Origin: Actinoplanes sp. NBRC 103695 | GTDB lineage: Bacteria; Actinomycetota; Actinomycetes; Mycobacteriales; Micromonosporaceae | Direction of reading: 5' to 3' | Assembly (NCBI RefSeq): GCF_030269485.1 | Contig: NZ_BSTL01000002.1 | Coordinates: forward strand, 74,341-138,340 | Length of the DNA: 64,000 nt | Shown here: positions 44,349 to 52,798 of the stretch, in pieces | Position numbering within the stretch: position 1 is the first letter of the stretch | Layout: every line of letters starts with the position of its first letter | Made by a program: the position numbers and the translations under genes | The notes under the pieces: generated by a model | What the model saw: only the letters and a program-made list of their open reading frames with translations | Database searches by the model: none | Told to the model about the DNA's origin: nothing

Positions 44349-45578
44349 TTATTCCGCGTACGGGCGGAGCAGGCCGGCCAGGTCGGGCCGGCCGATCTCG
44401 TCCAGTGCGCGCGGAAGGTCGCCGAGCCGGTCCCGGGCGGCCAGCCAGTCCCACAGTCCGCGCGGCTCGTCGCCGGAGCGGAACCGGCCCGTCTCGTGCG
44501 AGGGGACGCCGACGACGTCGGCCAGGTCCTGCCAGTCGTAGGTGAGCCGGCGGACGATCTCGAGCTTCACCATGCCGGGGATCAGCTGCGCCCGGGTGGA
44601 CGGCCGGGGCGCCCTGGTCGCAGGGGTGAGCAGCCGGCCGAGCAGGGCGAAGAGCACCTCGGCGGACGCGCGCGCGGCGAAGGCTTTGAAGCGGTCGTCC
44701 TTGTCCAGGTCGGCGTGGTCCATCACGCCCTTGGCGACCAGCCAGTGCGGCACCCGCCGCTCGTGGGCGATGGTCGCGATGGTCGCGGCCTCCATCTCCA
44801 GGCCGAGGATCTTACGGGTGCTGACCTCGAGCCGGTCCCAGATCCGCGGGTCCGACATGACGGCGCCGCCGCTGGCCATCGGCCCGGCCGCCACCTTGAA
44901 CGGCAGACGGCCGGGGCCGTCCACGGTGATGTAGAGGGAGCGTTTGACCTGGTCGCGGCCGGCCTCGGTGAGCACCAGCTGGGAGTCCTGCCAGGCGATG
45001 AGCCCGTCGGACTCCAGCCGCCCCAGCCGCGGGCTCCAGGTCGAGTGCGGGAAGTAGCGGTCCCGGGCCGGATGTTTCCGCGGGTTCTGACCCTTGTGGA
45101 GGCGTTCGAGGTACCAGACGGCGGCCTCCTCGTCGGAGGCGGAGCCGTGGCTGGGCAGGCCGGCCGGGTCGAAGTCCTGCACCGCGCGGACCCACCGGGT
45201 GTCCTGCGGGAACTGCTGGATGTCGGCCTTGAAGACGCCGCCGGGGGAGTGCTTGCCCTCGTCCCACTGGTATGCCGGTGCGGCGACGATCACGTCGCCG
45301 GGGGCGGTCTCGCGGGGGTTGCCCGCGCACACGCCGGACATCGCCAGGCAGGTGGGCCGCAGCTTGTCGGTCAGGGTGGTGACGATCGGGCTGGTGCTGC
45401 GCCCGCCCATCTGGGTGGGGCGGGCGAGGGCGACCGAGAGCCCGCGGTGAGTGGTGGTGACGTAGGGCGCGGCGCCACCCGCGTCGTGCCCGGTCCAGCC
45501 CGCCCCGCCGGCGACCGCCGCCGCGGCGTCGTACTCGTCCTTGAGCGCGGTGATGACGAGGACGTCGATCGTGGTCAT
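44349..45578 (-). CDS. Nucleoside phosphorylase-like effector with C-terminal adaptor-like domain
   Basis: A 409-residue protein. The first 250 residues are a nucleoside phosphorylase/MTAN-type fold: VLVITALKDEYDAA, a strand with LAMSGVCAGNPRE, EMEAATIATIAHER and the catalytic Asp region VMDHADLDKDDRF. A winged-helix-like insert (PRLGRLESDGLIAW) interrupts it near 170-215. The last 75 residues, from KLEIVRRLTYDWQDLADVVG to LPRALDEIGRPDLAGLLRPY, form a compact all-helical domain similar to bacterial death-like or effector-associated adaptor domains. This architecture is seen in conflict-system effectors. It is convergent with the HerA-type gene, five bases apart. An upstream GTG at 45593 is an alternative start. 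Confidence 0.75.
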   Translation of the reverse strand: MTTIDVLVITALKDEYDAAAAVAGGAGWTGHDAGGAAPYVTTTHRGLSVALARPTQMGGRSTSPIVTTLTDKLRPTCLAMSGVCAGNPRETAPGDVIVAAPAYQWDEGKHSPGGVFKADIQQFPQDTRWVRAVQDFDPAGLPSHGSASDEEAAVWYLERLHKGQNPRKHPARDRYFPHSTWSPRLGRLESDGLIAWQDSQLVLTEAGRDQVKRSLYITVDGPGRLPFKVAAGPMASGGAVMSDPRIWDRLEVSTRKILGLEMEAATIATIAHERRVPHWLVAKGVMDHADLDKDDRFKAFAARASAEVLFALLGRLLTPATRAPRPSTRAQLIPGMVKLEIVRRLTYDWQDLADVVGVPSHETGRFRSGDEPRGLWDWLAARDRLGDLPRALDEIGRPDLAGLLRPYAE

Positions 45579-45654
45579 GGGAGAAGGCTGCACCGTCGAT
45601 CTACCGCCCGCCTACCGCGCCGGCGCGCCGTGCGGGAAGACGTCAACCGGTCGT

Positions 45655-46272
45655 TCAGACCTTGTCGCCGAGCGCCACGGCCGGCTTGGGCACGCGCATG
45701 CGGCGGAACGTCAGGCCGCGCATGATGCCGTACAGCGAGAGCGCGCCCAGTTTCTGCGACGTGTTCGGGAAACGCTCGCGGACCAGCGCCCGGACCTTGC
45801 GGGCGATCAGCCAGCTGTCGATGATCACGCCGACCGCGAGGATCGCCCACAGCAGGTTGGCGGCGATCTGCACGGCCTGCGGCATCCGGGTGGACGAGCC
45901 GATCAGCACGATGATCGCCCCGGCGAAGAAGTAGGTGCCGACCGTCCGGCGGCAGTCGACGATGTTGCGCACCAGGGCCCGCTCCGGACCCCGGTCGCGG
46001 GCCAGCAGGTAACGCTCGTCGCCGGCGCGCATGCCCGCCGAGGCCTCGGCCCGCTCCTCGCGCTGGTGCTCGCGCATCTTCTTGTACGCCTCGCGCCTGT
46101 TCTGCGGGGCCGGCTCGGAGACCCGCCGCTGGTTGCTCACCCGCTTGGGCGTCGCCTGACCCAGCTCCTTCTTGCTCGGCGTGTAGCTCTTGGGCCGGGC
46201 AGGCTCGACCTCCTCCACCGGCTCGGAGGCGGCGGGGATGTCTTCGGTCTTGCGACGAAACAGCGAGGGCAC
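45655..46272 (-). CDS. DUF3043 membrane protein
   Basis: A 205-residue protein of the DUF3043 family. A long charged N-terminus (FRRKTEDIPAASE, TPSKKELGQATPKRV) is followed by two membrane helices (RTVGTYFFAGAIIVLIGSS and LWAILAVGVIIDSWLIA) and a basic C-terminus. The function is unknown, although it is conserved in actinobacteria near the glycerate kinase and cobalamin genes, as here. It ends 76 bases from the phosphorylase-like gene. Confidence 0.88.
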   Translation of the reverse strand: MPSLFRRKTEDIPAASEPVEEVEPARPKSYTPSKKELGQATPKRVSNQRRVSEPAPQNRREAYKKMREHQREERAEASAGMRAGDERYLLARDRGPERALVRNIVDCRRTVGTYFFAGAIIVLIGSSTRMPQAVQIAANLLWAILAVGVIIDSWLIARKVRALVRERFPNTSQKLGALSLYGIMRGLTFRRMRVPKPAVALGDKV

Positions 46273-46343
46273 GACATGAAGGGTAACGAAGGGCGGCAGC
46301 TCGGCCTACACCGCGCTGCCGCCCTTGGCGAAACGGTCAGAGA

Positions 46344-47699
46344 TCAGAGCCGCTCGACGTGTGCGCCCAGTGCCGCCAGCTTGTCCTCGAAGTGCTCGTA
46401 CCCACGGTTGATCAGGTCGACGCCGTACACCTTCGACGTGCCCTCGGCGGCCAGCGCCGCGATCAGGTGGGCGAAGCCGGCCCGCAGGTCGGGGATGACC
46501 AGGTCGGCGGCGTGCAGCTTGGACGGGCCGGCGATCACCGCGGAGTGCTTGAAGTTGCGGCGGCCGAACCGGCACGGCGTACCGCCCAGGCAGTCGCGGT
46601 AGACCTGGACCGTGGCGCCCATGGCGTTGAGCGCGTCGGTGTAGCCGAGCCGCTGCTCGTACACGGTCTCGTGCACGATCGAGAGCCCGCGCGCCTGGGT
46701 CAGGGCGACCACCAGCGGCTGCTGCCAGTCGGTCATGAAGCCGGGGTGCACGTCGGTCTCCAGCGCCACGGCCTGCAGCTCGCCGCCGGGGTGCCAGAAG
46801 CGGATGCCGCCCTCGTGCGGGGTGACGCCGGGCCGGCCGACCCGCTCGTCGGTGATCTCGAACTCGCCGCCGATCGACCGGAAGACGTTCAGGAACGTCA
46901 TCATGTCGGCCTGGCGTGCGCCGAGCACCTCGATCTCGCCGCGGGTGGCCAGCGCCGCCGCGGCCCAGCTGGCGGCCTCGATCCGGTCCGGGATCGGACG
47001 GTGGCTGTAGCCGTGCAGCTTGGGCACACCCTGGATCTCGATGACCCGGTCGGTGTGCACCGTGATGATCGCGCCCATCTTCTGCAGCACGCAGATCAGG
47101 TCGATGATCTCCGGCTCGATGGCCGCGTTGCGCAGCTCGGTGACACCCTCGGCGCGGACCGCGGTGAGCAGCACCTGCTCGGTGGCGCCCACGCTCGGGA
47201 AGGGCAGCTCCAGCTTGGCGCCGTGCAGGCCGTTGGGCGCACTCAGGTGCATGCCCTCCGGCTCCTTGTCGACGACCGCGCCGAACTCGCGCAGCGCCTG
47301 GATGTGGAAGTCGATCGGGCGGGGGCCGATGTGGCAGCCGCCCAGGTCGGGGATGAAGGCGTGGCCGAGCCGGTGCAGCAGGGGACCGCAGAGCAGGATC
47401 GGGATGCGGCTGGACCCGGCGTGCACGTTGATCTCGTCGGTGCTGGCCGTCTCGACGTGCGTCGGGTCCATCACCAGCTCGCCGTCGTCGGCGCCGTCGC
47501 TCACCTTGACGCCGTGCAGCTCGAGCAGGCCGCGCACGACCTCCACGTCACGGATGCCGGGAACGTCGTACAGGCGGCTCGGTGTCTCGCCCAGAAGGGC
47601 GGCCACCATGGCTTTGGAGACCAGGTTCTTGGCGCCACGGACCCGGATCTGTCCGTGCAGCGGCGCACCGCCGTGCACAGCCAAGACGTCGTCGGTCAA
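46344..47699 (-). CDS. murA: UDP-N-acetylglucosamine 1-carboxyvinyltransferase
   Basis: A 451-residue EPSP-synthase-fold enzyme that adds enolpyruvate to UDP-GlcNAc, the first committed step of peptidoglycan. GAKNLVSKAMVAALL opens the fold, the reactive Cys is in LGGCHIGPRPIDFH, and the C-terminus contains LRAGFAHLIAALAAEG. The start is a TTG at 47699: GGAGG lies five bases upstream and the sequence TDDVLAVHGG follows. An upstream GTG would add 30 residues with no family resemblance. The -10-like TATGCT (47754-47759 on the minus strand) precedes it. Actinobacteria often carry two murA-like genes; whether this is the principal one is not decidable. Confidence 0.9.
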   Translation of the reverse strand: MTDDVLAVHGGAPLHGQIRVRGAKNLVSKAMVAALLGETPSRLYDVPGIRDVEVVRGLLELHGVKVSDGADDGELVMDPTHVETASTDEINVHAGSSRIPILLCGPLLHRLGHAFIPDLGGCHIGPRPIDFHIQALREFGAVVDKEPEGMHLSAPNGLHGAKLELPFPSVGATEQVLLTAVRAEGVTELRNAAIEPEIIDLICVLQKMGAIITVHTDRVIEIQGVPKLHGYSHRPIPDRIEAASWAAAALATRGEIEVLGARQADMMTFLNVFRSIGGEFEITDERVGRPGVTPHEGGIRFWHPGGELQAVALETDVHPGFMTDWQQPLVVALTQARGLSIVHETVYEQRLGYTDALNAMGATVQVYRDCLGGTPCRFGRRNFKHSAVIAGPSKLHAADLVIPDLRAGFAHLIAALAAEGTSKVYGVDLINRGYEHFEDKLAALGAHVERL

Positions 47700-47828
47700 C
47701 GGAACCTCCAGAGGGGGCGGGTGACCCGCCCGGCGGGTATGAGGGGCCCGGAGAGCATAGCCCTGCGTGATGCGGGCGGCAGTCACCACAAGCCGCGAGA
47801 TGGCACGAATCCCTGATGATTAAGGCAA

Positions 47829-47855
47829 CAGAAAGACACACCCGTGCGTACGGGT
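47829..47855 (-). terminator. Terminator after nadA
   Basis: On the minus strand ACCCGT-ACGC-ACGGGT makes a 6-bp stem with a 4-base loop, followed by GTGTCTTTCTG. It lies 27 bases beyond the nadA stop and upstream of the murA promoter region. Confidence 0.65.
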
Positions 47856-47881
47856 AACAGCGCCTTACTGTGGGTAATCGA

Positions 47882-49060
47882 CTACGGGAGGGCCAGCATC
47901 TGGTCGAGCGCCACCCGCGCGTGGTGCGCGGTGTCCCCGTCGACCGTGATCTGGTTGGGCACCCGGCCGGCGACCAGCTCCTCCAGCGCCCACACCAGGT
48001 GGGGCAGGTCGATGCGGTTCATCGTGGAGCAGTAGCAGACCGCCCGGTCCAGGAACATGATCTGCTTGTCGGGGTGCGCGAGCGCCATCCGGCGTACCAG
48101 ATTGAGCTCTGTCCCGACCGCCCAGGCCGAACCGGCCGGCGCGGCCTCGAGGGCCTTGATGATGTACTCGGTCGAGCCGACCTGGTCGGCCGCCCGGACC
48201 ACCTCGTGCCGGCACTCCGGGTGGACCAGCACGTTGACGCCGGGTACGCGCTCGCGCACCTCCCGCACGCTCTCGATGGTGAAGCGCCCGTGCACCGAGC
48301 AGTGCCCGCGCCACAGGATCATCTTCGCGTCGCGCAGCTGCTCGGCGGTGAGCCCGCCGTTCGGCTTGTGCGGGTCGTAGAGCACGCAGTCGTCCAGCGT
48401 GAGGCCCATCTCCAGGACCGCCGTGTTGCGCCCGAGGTGCTGGTCGGGCAGGAAGAACACCTTGCTGCCCTGCTCGAAGGCCCAGTCCAGGGCCCGCTTG
48501 GCGTTGGACGAGGTGCACACCACGCCCTTGTTACGGCCGACGAAGCCCTTGATGTCGGCCGACGAGTTCATGTACGTCACCGGGACGATCTGATCGGCGA
48601 TGCCCAGGTCCTCGAACTGTTCCCAGGCGGTCTCCACCTGCCCGAGCACCGCCATGTCGGCCATCGAGCAGCCGGCCGCCAGGTCGGGCAGCACGACCCG
48701 CTGGGCCGGAGAGGTCAGGATGTCGGCGCTCTCGGCCATGAAGTGCACGCCGCAGAAGACGATGAACTCCGCGTCCGGCCGGGCCGCCGCCTCCTTGGCC
48801 AGCTTGAACGAGTCGCCCGTGACGTCGGCGAACTGGATGACCTCGTCGCGCTGGTAGTGGTGACCGAGCACGAACACACGGGTGCCCAGCGCGGCCTTCG
48901 CGGCCCTGGCCCGCTCGACCAGGCCGGGGTCGCTGGGCGCGGGCAGGTCGCCCGGGCAGTCCACCCCGCGCTCGCTGGCGGGGTCGGTGCCCCGGCCGAG
49001 CAGCAGCAAGGCGGTGGCGGTGTTGGAAGGTTCAGTCCAGGTAGACGTCACGAGCCCCAT
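47882..49060 (-). CDS. nadA: Quinolinate synthase A
   Basis: A 392-residue iron-sulfur enzyme that condenses iminoaspartate with dihydroxyacetone phosphate to quinolinate for NAD synthesis. Ligand and active-site regions are LGHHYQRDEVIQFAD, VFCGVHFMAESADIL, VVCTSSNAKRA and AVCYCSTMNRI, and the substrate motif HPECRHEV is present. Length fits the longer actinobacterial form. nadB and nadC, normally co-operonic, are absent from the window. The ATG at 49060 has no ribosome site. Confidence 0.95.
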   Translation of the reverse strand: MGLVTSTWTEPSNTATALLLLGRGTDPASERGVDCPGDLPAPSDPGLVERARAAKAALGTRVFVLGHHYQRDEVIQFADVTGDSFKLAKEAAARPDAEFIVFCGVHFMAESADILTSPAQRVVLPDLAAGCSMADMAVLGQVETAWEQFEDLGIADQIVPVTYMNSSADIKGFVGRNKGVVCTSSNAKRALDWAFEQGSKVFFLPDQHLGRNTAVLEMGLTLDDCVLYDPHKPNGGLTAEQLRDAKMILWRGHCSVHGRFTIESVREVRERVPGVNVLVHPECRHEVVRAADQVGSTEYIIKALEAAPAGSAWAVGTELNLVRRMALAHPDKQIMFLDRAVCYCSTMNRIDLPHLVWALEELVAGRVPNQITVDGDTAHHARVALDQMLALP

Positions 49061-49114
49061 GTTTGCACAGCGTCGTGGCTAGTTAACGGTGGTGTTCACC
49101 ACGCTGTGCTGCTA

Positions 49115-49267
49115 CTAGTAGCGCTTGCGGCCCTGGAGCTTGCTGAAGAGGCGGCGGGCGCGGGCCTGGTTCTCCGGCTTCGCCATCTGGTGCCGGCCCT
49201 GGTCGACGATCCGCTGACCCCGCGGGCTGCGGAGGAACATCTGCAGTCGCTGCATGAGAGTGGCCAT
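49115..49267 (-). CDS. Small basic protein (50 residues)
   Basis: ATG at 49267 gives MATLMQRLQMFLRSPRGQRI, then VDQGRHQMAKPENQARARRLFSKLQGRKRY and a TAG. It is strongly basic and helical, with no membrane segment, and looks like a nucleic-acid- or membrane-surface-binding peptide. This family of short proteins is common in actinobacteria next to the glycerate kinase gene; its role is unknown. It lies divergently 50 bases from that gene's GTG. Confidence 0.75.
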   Translation of the reverse strand: MATLMQRLQMFLRSPRGQRIVDQGRHQMAKPENQARARRLFSKLQGRKRY

Positions 49268-49316
49268 GCCACCCACGGTGACACAGGTGGCTGTGCGTCG
49301 CCTGTACGGTCACTGC

Positions 49317-50474
49317 GTGCGCGTACTCATCTGCCCCGACAAATTCGCCGGCACCCTGTCCGCCCCCGCCGCCGCGGAAGCCGTCGCCGAGGGCTGGCGG
49401 GAGGCGAAGCCGGACGACGAGATGGTGCTGCGCCCGCTGGCCGACGGCGGTCCCGGCTTCGTCGAGGTGCTCGCCGCCGCGATCGAAGGGTCCCGCCGGC
49501 TGCCCGTACGCACGGTCGACCCGCTGGGCCGCCCGGTGCCGGGTGAGGTGCTGCTGGCCGGGACCACGGCGTACGTGGAAAGCGCCCAGGCGTGCGGCCT
49601 GCACCTGCTGACCAGCGAGGAGCGCGACCCCGGCCGCACCACCTCGTACGGCCTGGGCCTGCTGATCGCGGCCGCCGCCGAGGCCGGCGCGACCGAGGTC
49701 ATCGTGGGCCTGGGCGGTTCCGCCACCAACGACGGCGGCGCGGGGATGCTCGCCGCGCTCGGCGCCGGCCCGATCGACGTGGCCGGGTACGCCCTCCCGT
49801 ACGGCGGCGGCCCGCTCACCAGCGCGGACAAACTGGCCGGAACCCCTACGCTCCGCCCGATCTCCCTGATCGCCGCCACCGACGTCGACAACCCGCTGAC
49901 CGGCCTGCACGGCGCCAGCAGTGTCTTCGGCCCGCAGAAGGGCGCCTCCCGGGAGGACGTGCTCCGCCTGGACGCCGCGCTGGAGCACTTCGCCGGCGTC
50001 CTCGAACGTGACCTGGGCGTCACCGGCCTGACCACGGCCCCGGGCGGCGGCGCCGCGGGCGGGCTGGGCGCCGCGCTCCTCGCCCTGGGCGGCCGGGTCG
50101 TGTCCGGCATCGCGCTGATCACCGAGGCGATCGGCCTGGAGGCCGAGCTCGACCGCGCCGACCTGGTGATCACCGGCGAGGGCTCGTTCGACCACCAGAG
50201 CCTGCGCGGCAAGGTGGCCGCCGGCGTGGCGAACGGCGCCCGGGACCGCGGCCTGGCGTGCGTGGTGGTGGCCGGCCGGGTGGAGACCGGGATGCGTGAG
50301 GCGGCCGCGGCGGGCGTGACCGAGACGCATTCCCTGGTCGACCACTTCGGCAGCACCGAGCAGGCCTTGGCCGAACCCGTCCGGGGGTTGCGTGAGATCG
50401 GCGCCCGCCTGGCGGGACAATGGAGCCGCACATCCGCCGACCCCGCCCCCACCCGAAACTCGACTAAAGCGTGA
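49317..50474 (+). CDS. glxK: Glycerate kinase (GlxK family)
   Basis: A 385-residue GlxK-type kinase that phosphorylates D-glycerate (2-phosphoglycerate is usual for this family). VLICPDKFAGTLSA opens the fold, ADGGPGFVEVL follows, then GLGGSATNDGGAGML and VFGPQKGAS, and ADLVITGEGSFDHQSLRGK near the end. The GTG at 49317 (MRVLICPDKF) has a TACGGT seven bases upstream and no ribosome site, so a leaderless mRNA is likely. Confidence 0.93.
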   Translation: MRVLICPDKFAGTLSAPAAAEAVAEGWREAKPDDEMVLRPLADGGPGFVEVLAAAIEGSRRLPVRTVDPLGRPVPGEVLLAGTTAYVESAQACGLHLLTSEERDPGRTTSYGLGLLIAAAAEAGATEVIVGLGGSATNDGGAGMLAALGAGPIDVAGYALPYGGGPLTSADKLAGTPTLRPISLIAATDVDNPLTGLHGASSVFGPQKGASREDVLRLDAALEHFAGVLERDLGVTGLTTAPGGGAAGGLGAALLALGGRVVSGIALITEAIGLEAELDRADLVITGEGSFDHQSLRGKVAAGVANGARDRGLACVVVAGRVETGMREAAAAGVTETHSLVDHFGSTEQALAEPVRGLREIGARLAGQWSRTSADPAPTRNSTKA

Positions 50475-50489
50475 TCCGGGTCTCCCGGA

Positions 50490-50518
50490 TTGGGAATCAC
50501 CGGCAACGGGGCTAGCGT
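50490..50518 (+). promoter_or_regulatory. Predicted erpA promoter
   Basis: TTGGGA (50490-50495) and TAGCGT (50513-50518) are separated by 17 bases and lie 44 bases upstream of the erpA start. The pattern fits a primary-sigma promoter of a high-GC organism. No operator was recognised next to it. Confidence 0.55.
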
Positions 50519-50561
50519 TGCTGATTAACGGCATAACCGTCCGCAAGCTGGGAGATCCGCA

Positions 50562-50939
50562 GTGACCACTGAAGCGCACACCGAGTCGACCGAGGCCACC
50601 ACGGCCGCCGCGCCGACTGGCGTCATCCTGACCGACGTTGCCGCTGTCAAGGTCAAGGCCCTCATCGAGCAGGAAGGGCGCGACGACCTGCGCCTGCGCA
50701 TCGCCGTTCAGCCTGGTGGCTGTTCCGGCCTGCGTTACCAGCTCTTCTTCGACGAGCGTTCGCTCGACGGCGACGTCGTCACCGACTTCGACGGCGTTGG
50801 CGTCGTGGTCGACCGGATGAGCTCGCCGTACCTGGCCGGCGCGAAGATCGACTTCGCCGACCGGATCGACGCTCAGGGCTTCACGATCGACAACCCCAAC
50901 GCGCAGAACTCCTGCGCCTGCGGTGACAGCTTCCACTGA
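50562..50939 (+). CDS. erpA: Iron-sulfur cluster insertion protein
   Basis: A 125-residue A-type carrier that passes iron-sulfur clusters to target proteins. The three cluster Cys are C54 (QPGGCSGLRYQ), C118 and C120 (SCACGDSF). The 20 N-terminal residues are Thr/Glu-rich and variable. The GTG at 50562 has GGGAG nine bases upstream. Likely clients in the window are LipA, NadA and the Rieske subunit QcrA. Confidence 0.95.
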   Translation: MTTEAHTESTEATTAAAPTGVILTDVAAVKVKALIEQEGRDDLRLRIAVQPGGCSGLRYQLFFDERSLDGDVVTDFDGVGVVVDRMSSPYLAGAKIDFADRIDAQGFTIDNPNAQNSCACGDSFH

Positions 50940-50954
50940 TCTTCGTACGACGCC

Positions 50955-51038
50955 GGCCGCTCTCCATCTTGTTTCTGATGGAGATGGCGCGGCCTGTGTT
51001 GTGATGCCGGCCGCTCTCCACTCTCTTGGAGGGCGGCC
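50955..51038 (+). terminator. Two consecutive terminator hairpins
   Basis: Both stems start with the same ggccgctctcca (50955 and 51009). The first pairs tctccat with atggaga and ggccgc with a bulged ggcgcggcc, and the second pairs ggccgctctcca with tggagggcggcc. Each is followed by tgtgttgt. Duplicate stems next to each other suggest a tandem duplication of the erpA terminator. Confidence 0.75.
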
Positions 51039-51104
51039 TGTGTTGTCTGTGGTGTGCCGGTAGGCTCGTCGGGCAACCCCCCGTTCACTACATCGAGGGC
51101 CGAC

Positions 51105-52082
51105 ATGAAGATCGCCGTTACCGGCTCGATCGCCACCGACCACCTGATGCACTTCCCCGGTCGTTTCACCGAGTCCCTGATCGCCGACCAGCTGCACAAG
51201 GTGTCGCTGTCGTTCCTGGTCGACGACCTGGTGGTGCGCCGCGGCGGGGTGGCACCCAACATCGCCTTCGGCATGGGCCTGCTCGGCCTCACGCCGATCC
51301 TCGTGGGCGCGGTCGGCGCCGACTTCGCCGACTACCGGTCGTGGCTCGAGCGGCACGGCGTGGACTGCGGCTCGGTGCACATCAGCGAGGTCGCCCACAC
51401 CGCGCGGTTCGTCTGCACGACCGACGACGACCTCAACCAGATCGCCTCGTTCTACGCGGGCGCGATGTCCGAGGCCCGCAACATCGAGCTCGGGCCGGTC
51501 GACGCCCGTGCCGGCGGGCTCGACCTGGTGCTGATCAGCGCGAACGACCCGGCCGCGATGCTGCGCCACTCGCAGGAGTGCCGCGACCGCGGGCTGAGGT
51601 TCGCCGCCGACCCGTCGCAGCAGCTCGCCCGCATGGAGGGCAGCGACGTGATGGCCCTCATCCAGGGCGCCGAGTTCCTGCTCACCAACGAGTACGAGCG
51701 GTCGATGCTGGAGACCAAGGCCGGTCTGACCAGCGACCAGGTGCTCGACCAGGTCAAGATCCGGGTCACCACGCTGGGCAAGGACGGCGTCGAGATCACC
51801 GGCCACGGCATCGACCGGATCCACGTTCCGGTCGCCCGCGACGTGATCGCGACCGACCCGACCGGTGTCGGCGACGGCTTCCGGGCCGGCTTCTTCGCCG
51901 CCGTCGGCTGGGGGCTGGGCCTGGAGCGCTCCGCGCAGGTGGGTTCGCTGGTGGCGGCCCTGGTGCTGGAGACAGCCGGTGGCCAGGAGTACGAGGTGAA
52001 GGGCGACGACTTCGCCAAGCGCTTCGCCGACTCGTACGGCGCCGAGGCCGCCGCCGAGATCAAGCCGCACCTGCCGGCCTGA
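51105..52082 (+). CDS. PfkB-family kinase, adenosine kinase-like
   Basis: A 325-residue ribokinase-fold protein. VRRGGVAPNIAFGMGLLG carries the sugar-binding GG, EFLLTNEYERSM the second motif and DPTGVGDGFRAGFFAA the catalytic Asp and anion hole. Sequence and neighbourhood agree with the actinobacterial adenosine kinase (AdoK), although other nucleosides or sugars cannot be excluded. GAGGG lies upstream of the ATG at 51105. The next gene starts seven bases after it. Confidence 0.87.
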   Translation: MKIAVTGSIATDHLMHFPGRFTESLIADQLHKVSLSFLVDDLVVRRGGVAPNIAFGMGLLGLTPILVGAVGADFADYRSWLERHGVDCGSVHISEVAHTARFVCTTDDDLNQIASFYAGAMSEARNIELGPVDARAGGLDLVLISANDPAAMLRHSQECRDRGLRFAADPSQQLARMEGSDVMALIQGAEFLLTNEYERSMLETKAGLTSDQVLDQVKIRVTTLGKDGVEITGHGIDRIHVPVARDVIATDPTGVGDGFRAGFFAAVGWGLGLERSAQVGSLVAALVLETAGGQEYEVKGDDFAKRFADSYGAEAAAEIKPHLPA

Positions 52083-52089
52083 GACCACG

Positions 52090-52596
52090 ATGTCCGTGCT
52101 GGCGGTGTTCGCCGGGCTGCCCGGGGTCGGCAAGAGCACGCTCGCCGCGCGGGTCGCGGCCGCTCTGCCGGCCGTGGTGCTGCCCGTGGACACCGTCGAC
52201 TTCACCCTCCAGCGCTACCAGGTCAGCGAGCAGCGGCCCGGGTTCGCTGCGTACGGGGTGGTGGCGGCACTGGCCGAGGAACAGCTCCGGACCGGGCACA
52301 GCGTGATCGTCGACGCGGTGAACCCGGTCCGGGCCGCCCGCCAGCTCTGGGTCGACCTGTCCGAGCGGCTGTCCGTGCCGCTGCGCGTGGTCGAGGTGAT
52401 GTGCGGGGACGCCGCCGAGCATCGCCGCCGGGTGGAGGCCCGGTTCGCGACGCGTGACCACGACGGCATCCCCGACTGGGTGCGGGTGCTGGAGCGGCAG
52501 GCCGAGTACGAGCCCTATCTGGGACCGCGCCTGGTCGTGGACACCTTCCTGGCCGCGGAGCCGGTTCCGCCCGTCGTCGCGTACCTCAATCCTTGA
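52090..52596 (+). CDS. AAA-family small-molecule kinase
   Basis: A 168-residue P-loop protein of the zeta-toxin/gluconate-kinase type. Walker A GLPGVGKST is at 9-17, DAVNPVRAARQLW follows a strand with SVIVDAV, and EHRRRVEARFATRDHDGI is a typical lid. The substrate is unknown; it could phosphorylate a nucleotide or sugar. It follows the adenosine-kinase-like gene closely and probably shares its transcript. It overlaps the convergent tusA end by 11 bases. Confidence 0.75.
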   Translation: MSVLAVFAGLPGVGKSTLAARVAAALPAVVLPVDTVDFTLQRYQVSEQRPGFAAYGVVAALAEEQLRTGHSVIVDAVNPVRAARQLWVDLSERLSVPLRVVEVMCGDAAEHRRRVEARFATRDHDGIPDWVRVLERQAEYEPYLGPRLVVDTFLAAEPVPPVVAYLNP

Positions 52597-52798
52597 TCTT
52601 GCGCACCTCAAACGCGTGACCGGATTGCCCTAGAAACTCCTGGCCCTTCAGGCGGCACCAGGCGGGGATGTCGTTGGCGGCGGCCGGGTCGTCTGCCAGC
52701 ACCCGGAAGACCTCGCCGACCGGCGCCGACCGCGCGGCCTTGGCCAGCTCGATCACCGGGATCGGACAACGGCGGCCCAGGCAGTCGATCTCGGTCAC
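52586..52798 (-). CDS. tusA: TusA-like sulfur carrier
   Basis: A 70-residue TusA/SirA fold with the persulfide Cys in the CPIP motif at residues 11-14. It accepts sulfur from a cysteine desulfurase and passes it on for tRNA thiolation, molybdopterin or other paths. The GTG overlaps the stop of the desulfurase gene by four bases (GTGA), so the pair is co-translated. GWALK-like WCRLKGQEF near the C-terminus fits the family. Confidence 0.85.
   Translation of the reverse strand: MTEIDCLGRRCPIPVIELAKAARSAPVGEVFRVLADDPAAANDIPAWCRLKGQEFLGQSGHAFEVRKIKD

Noticed and set aside
38625..45578. BREX, DISARM or Dnd system
   Set aside because: No PglZ, PglX, methylase, phospholipase-D or DndB-E gene is present; only the HerA-like motor is shared in general type.
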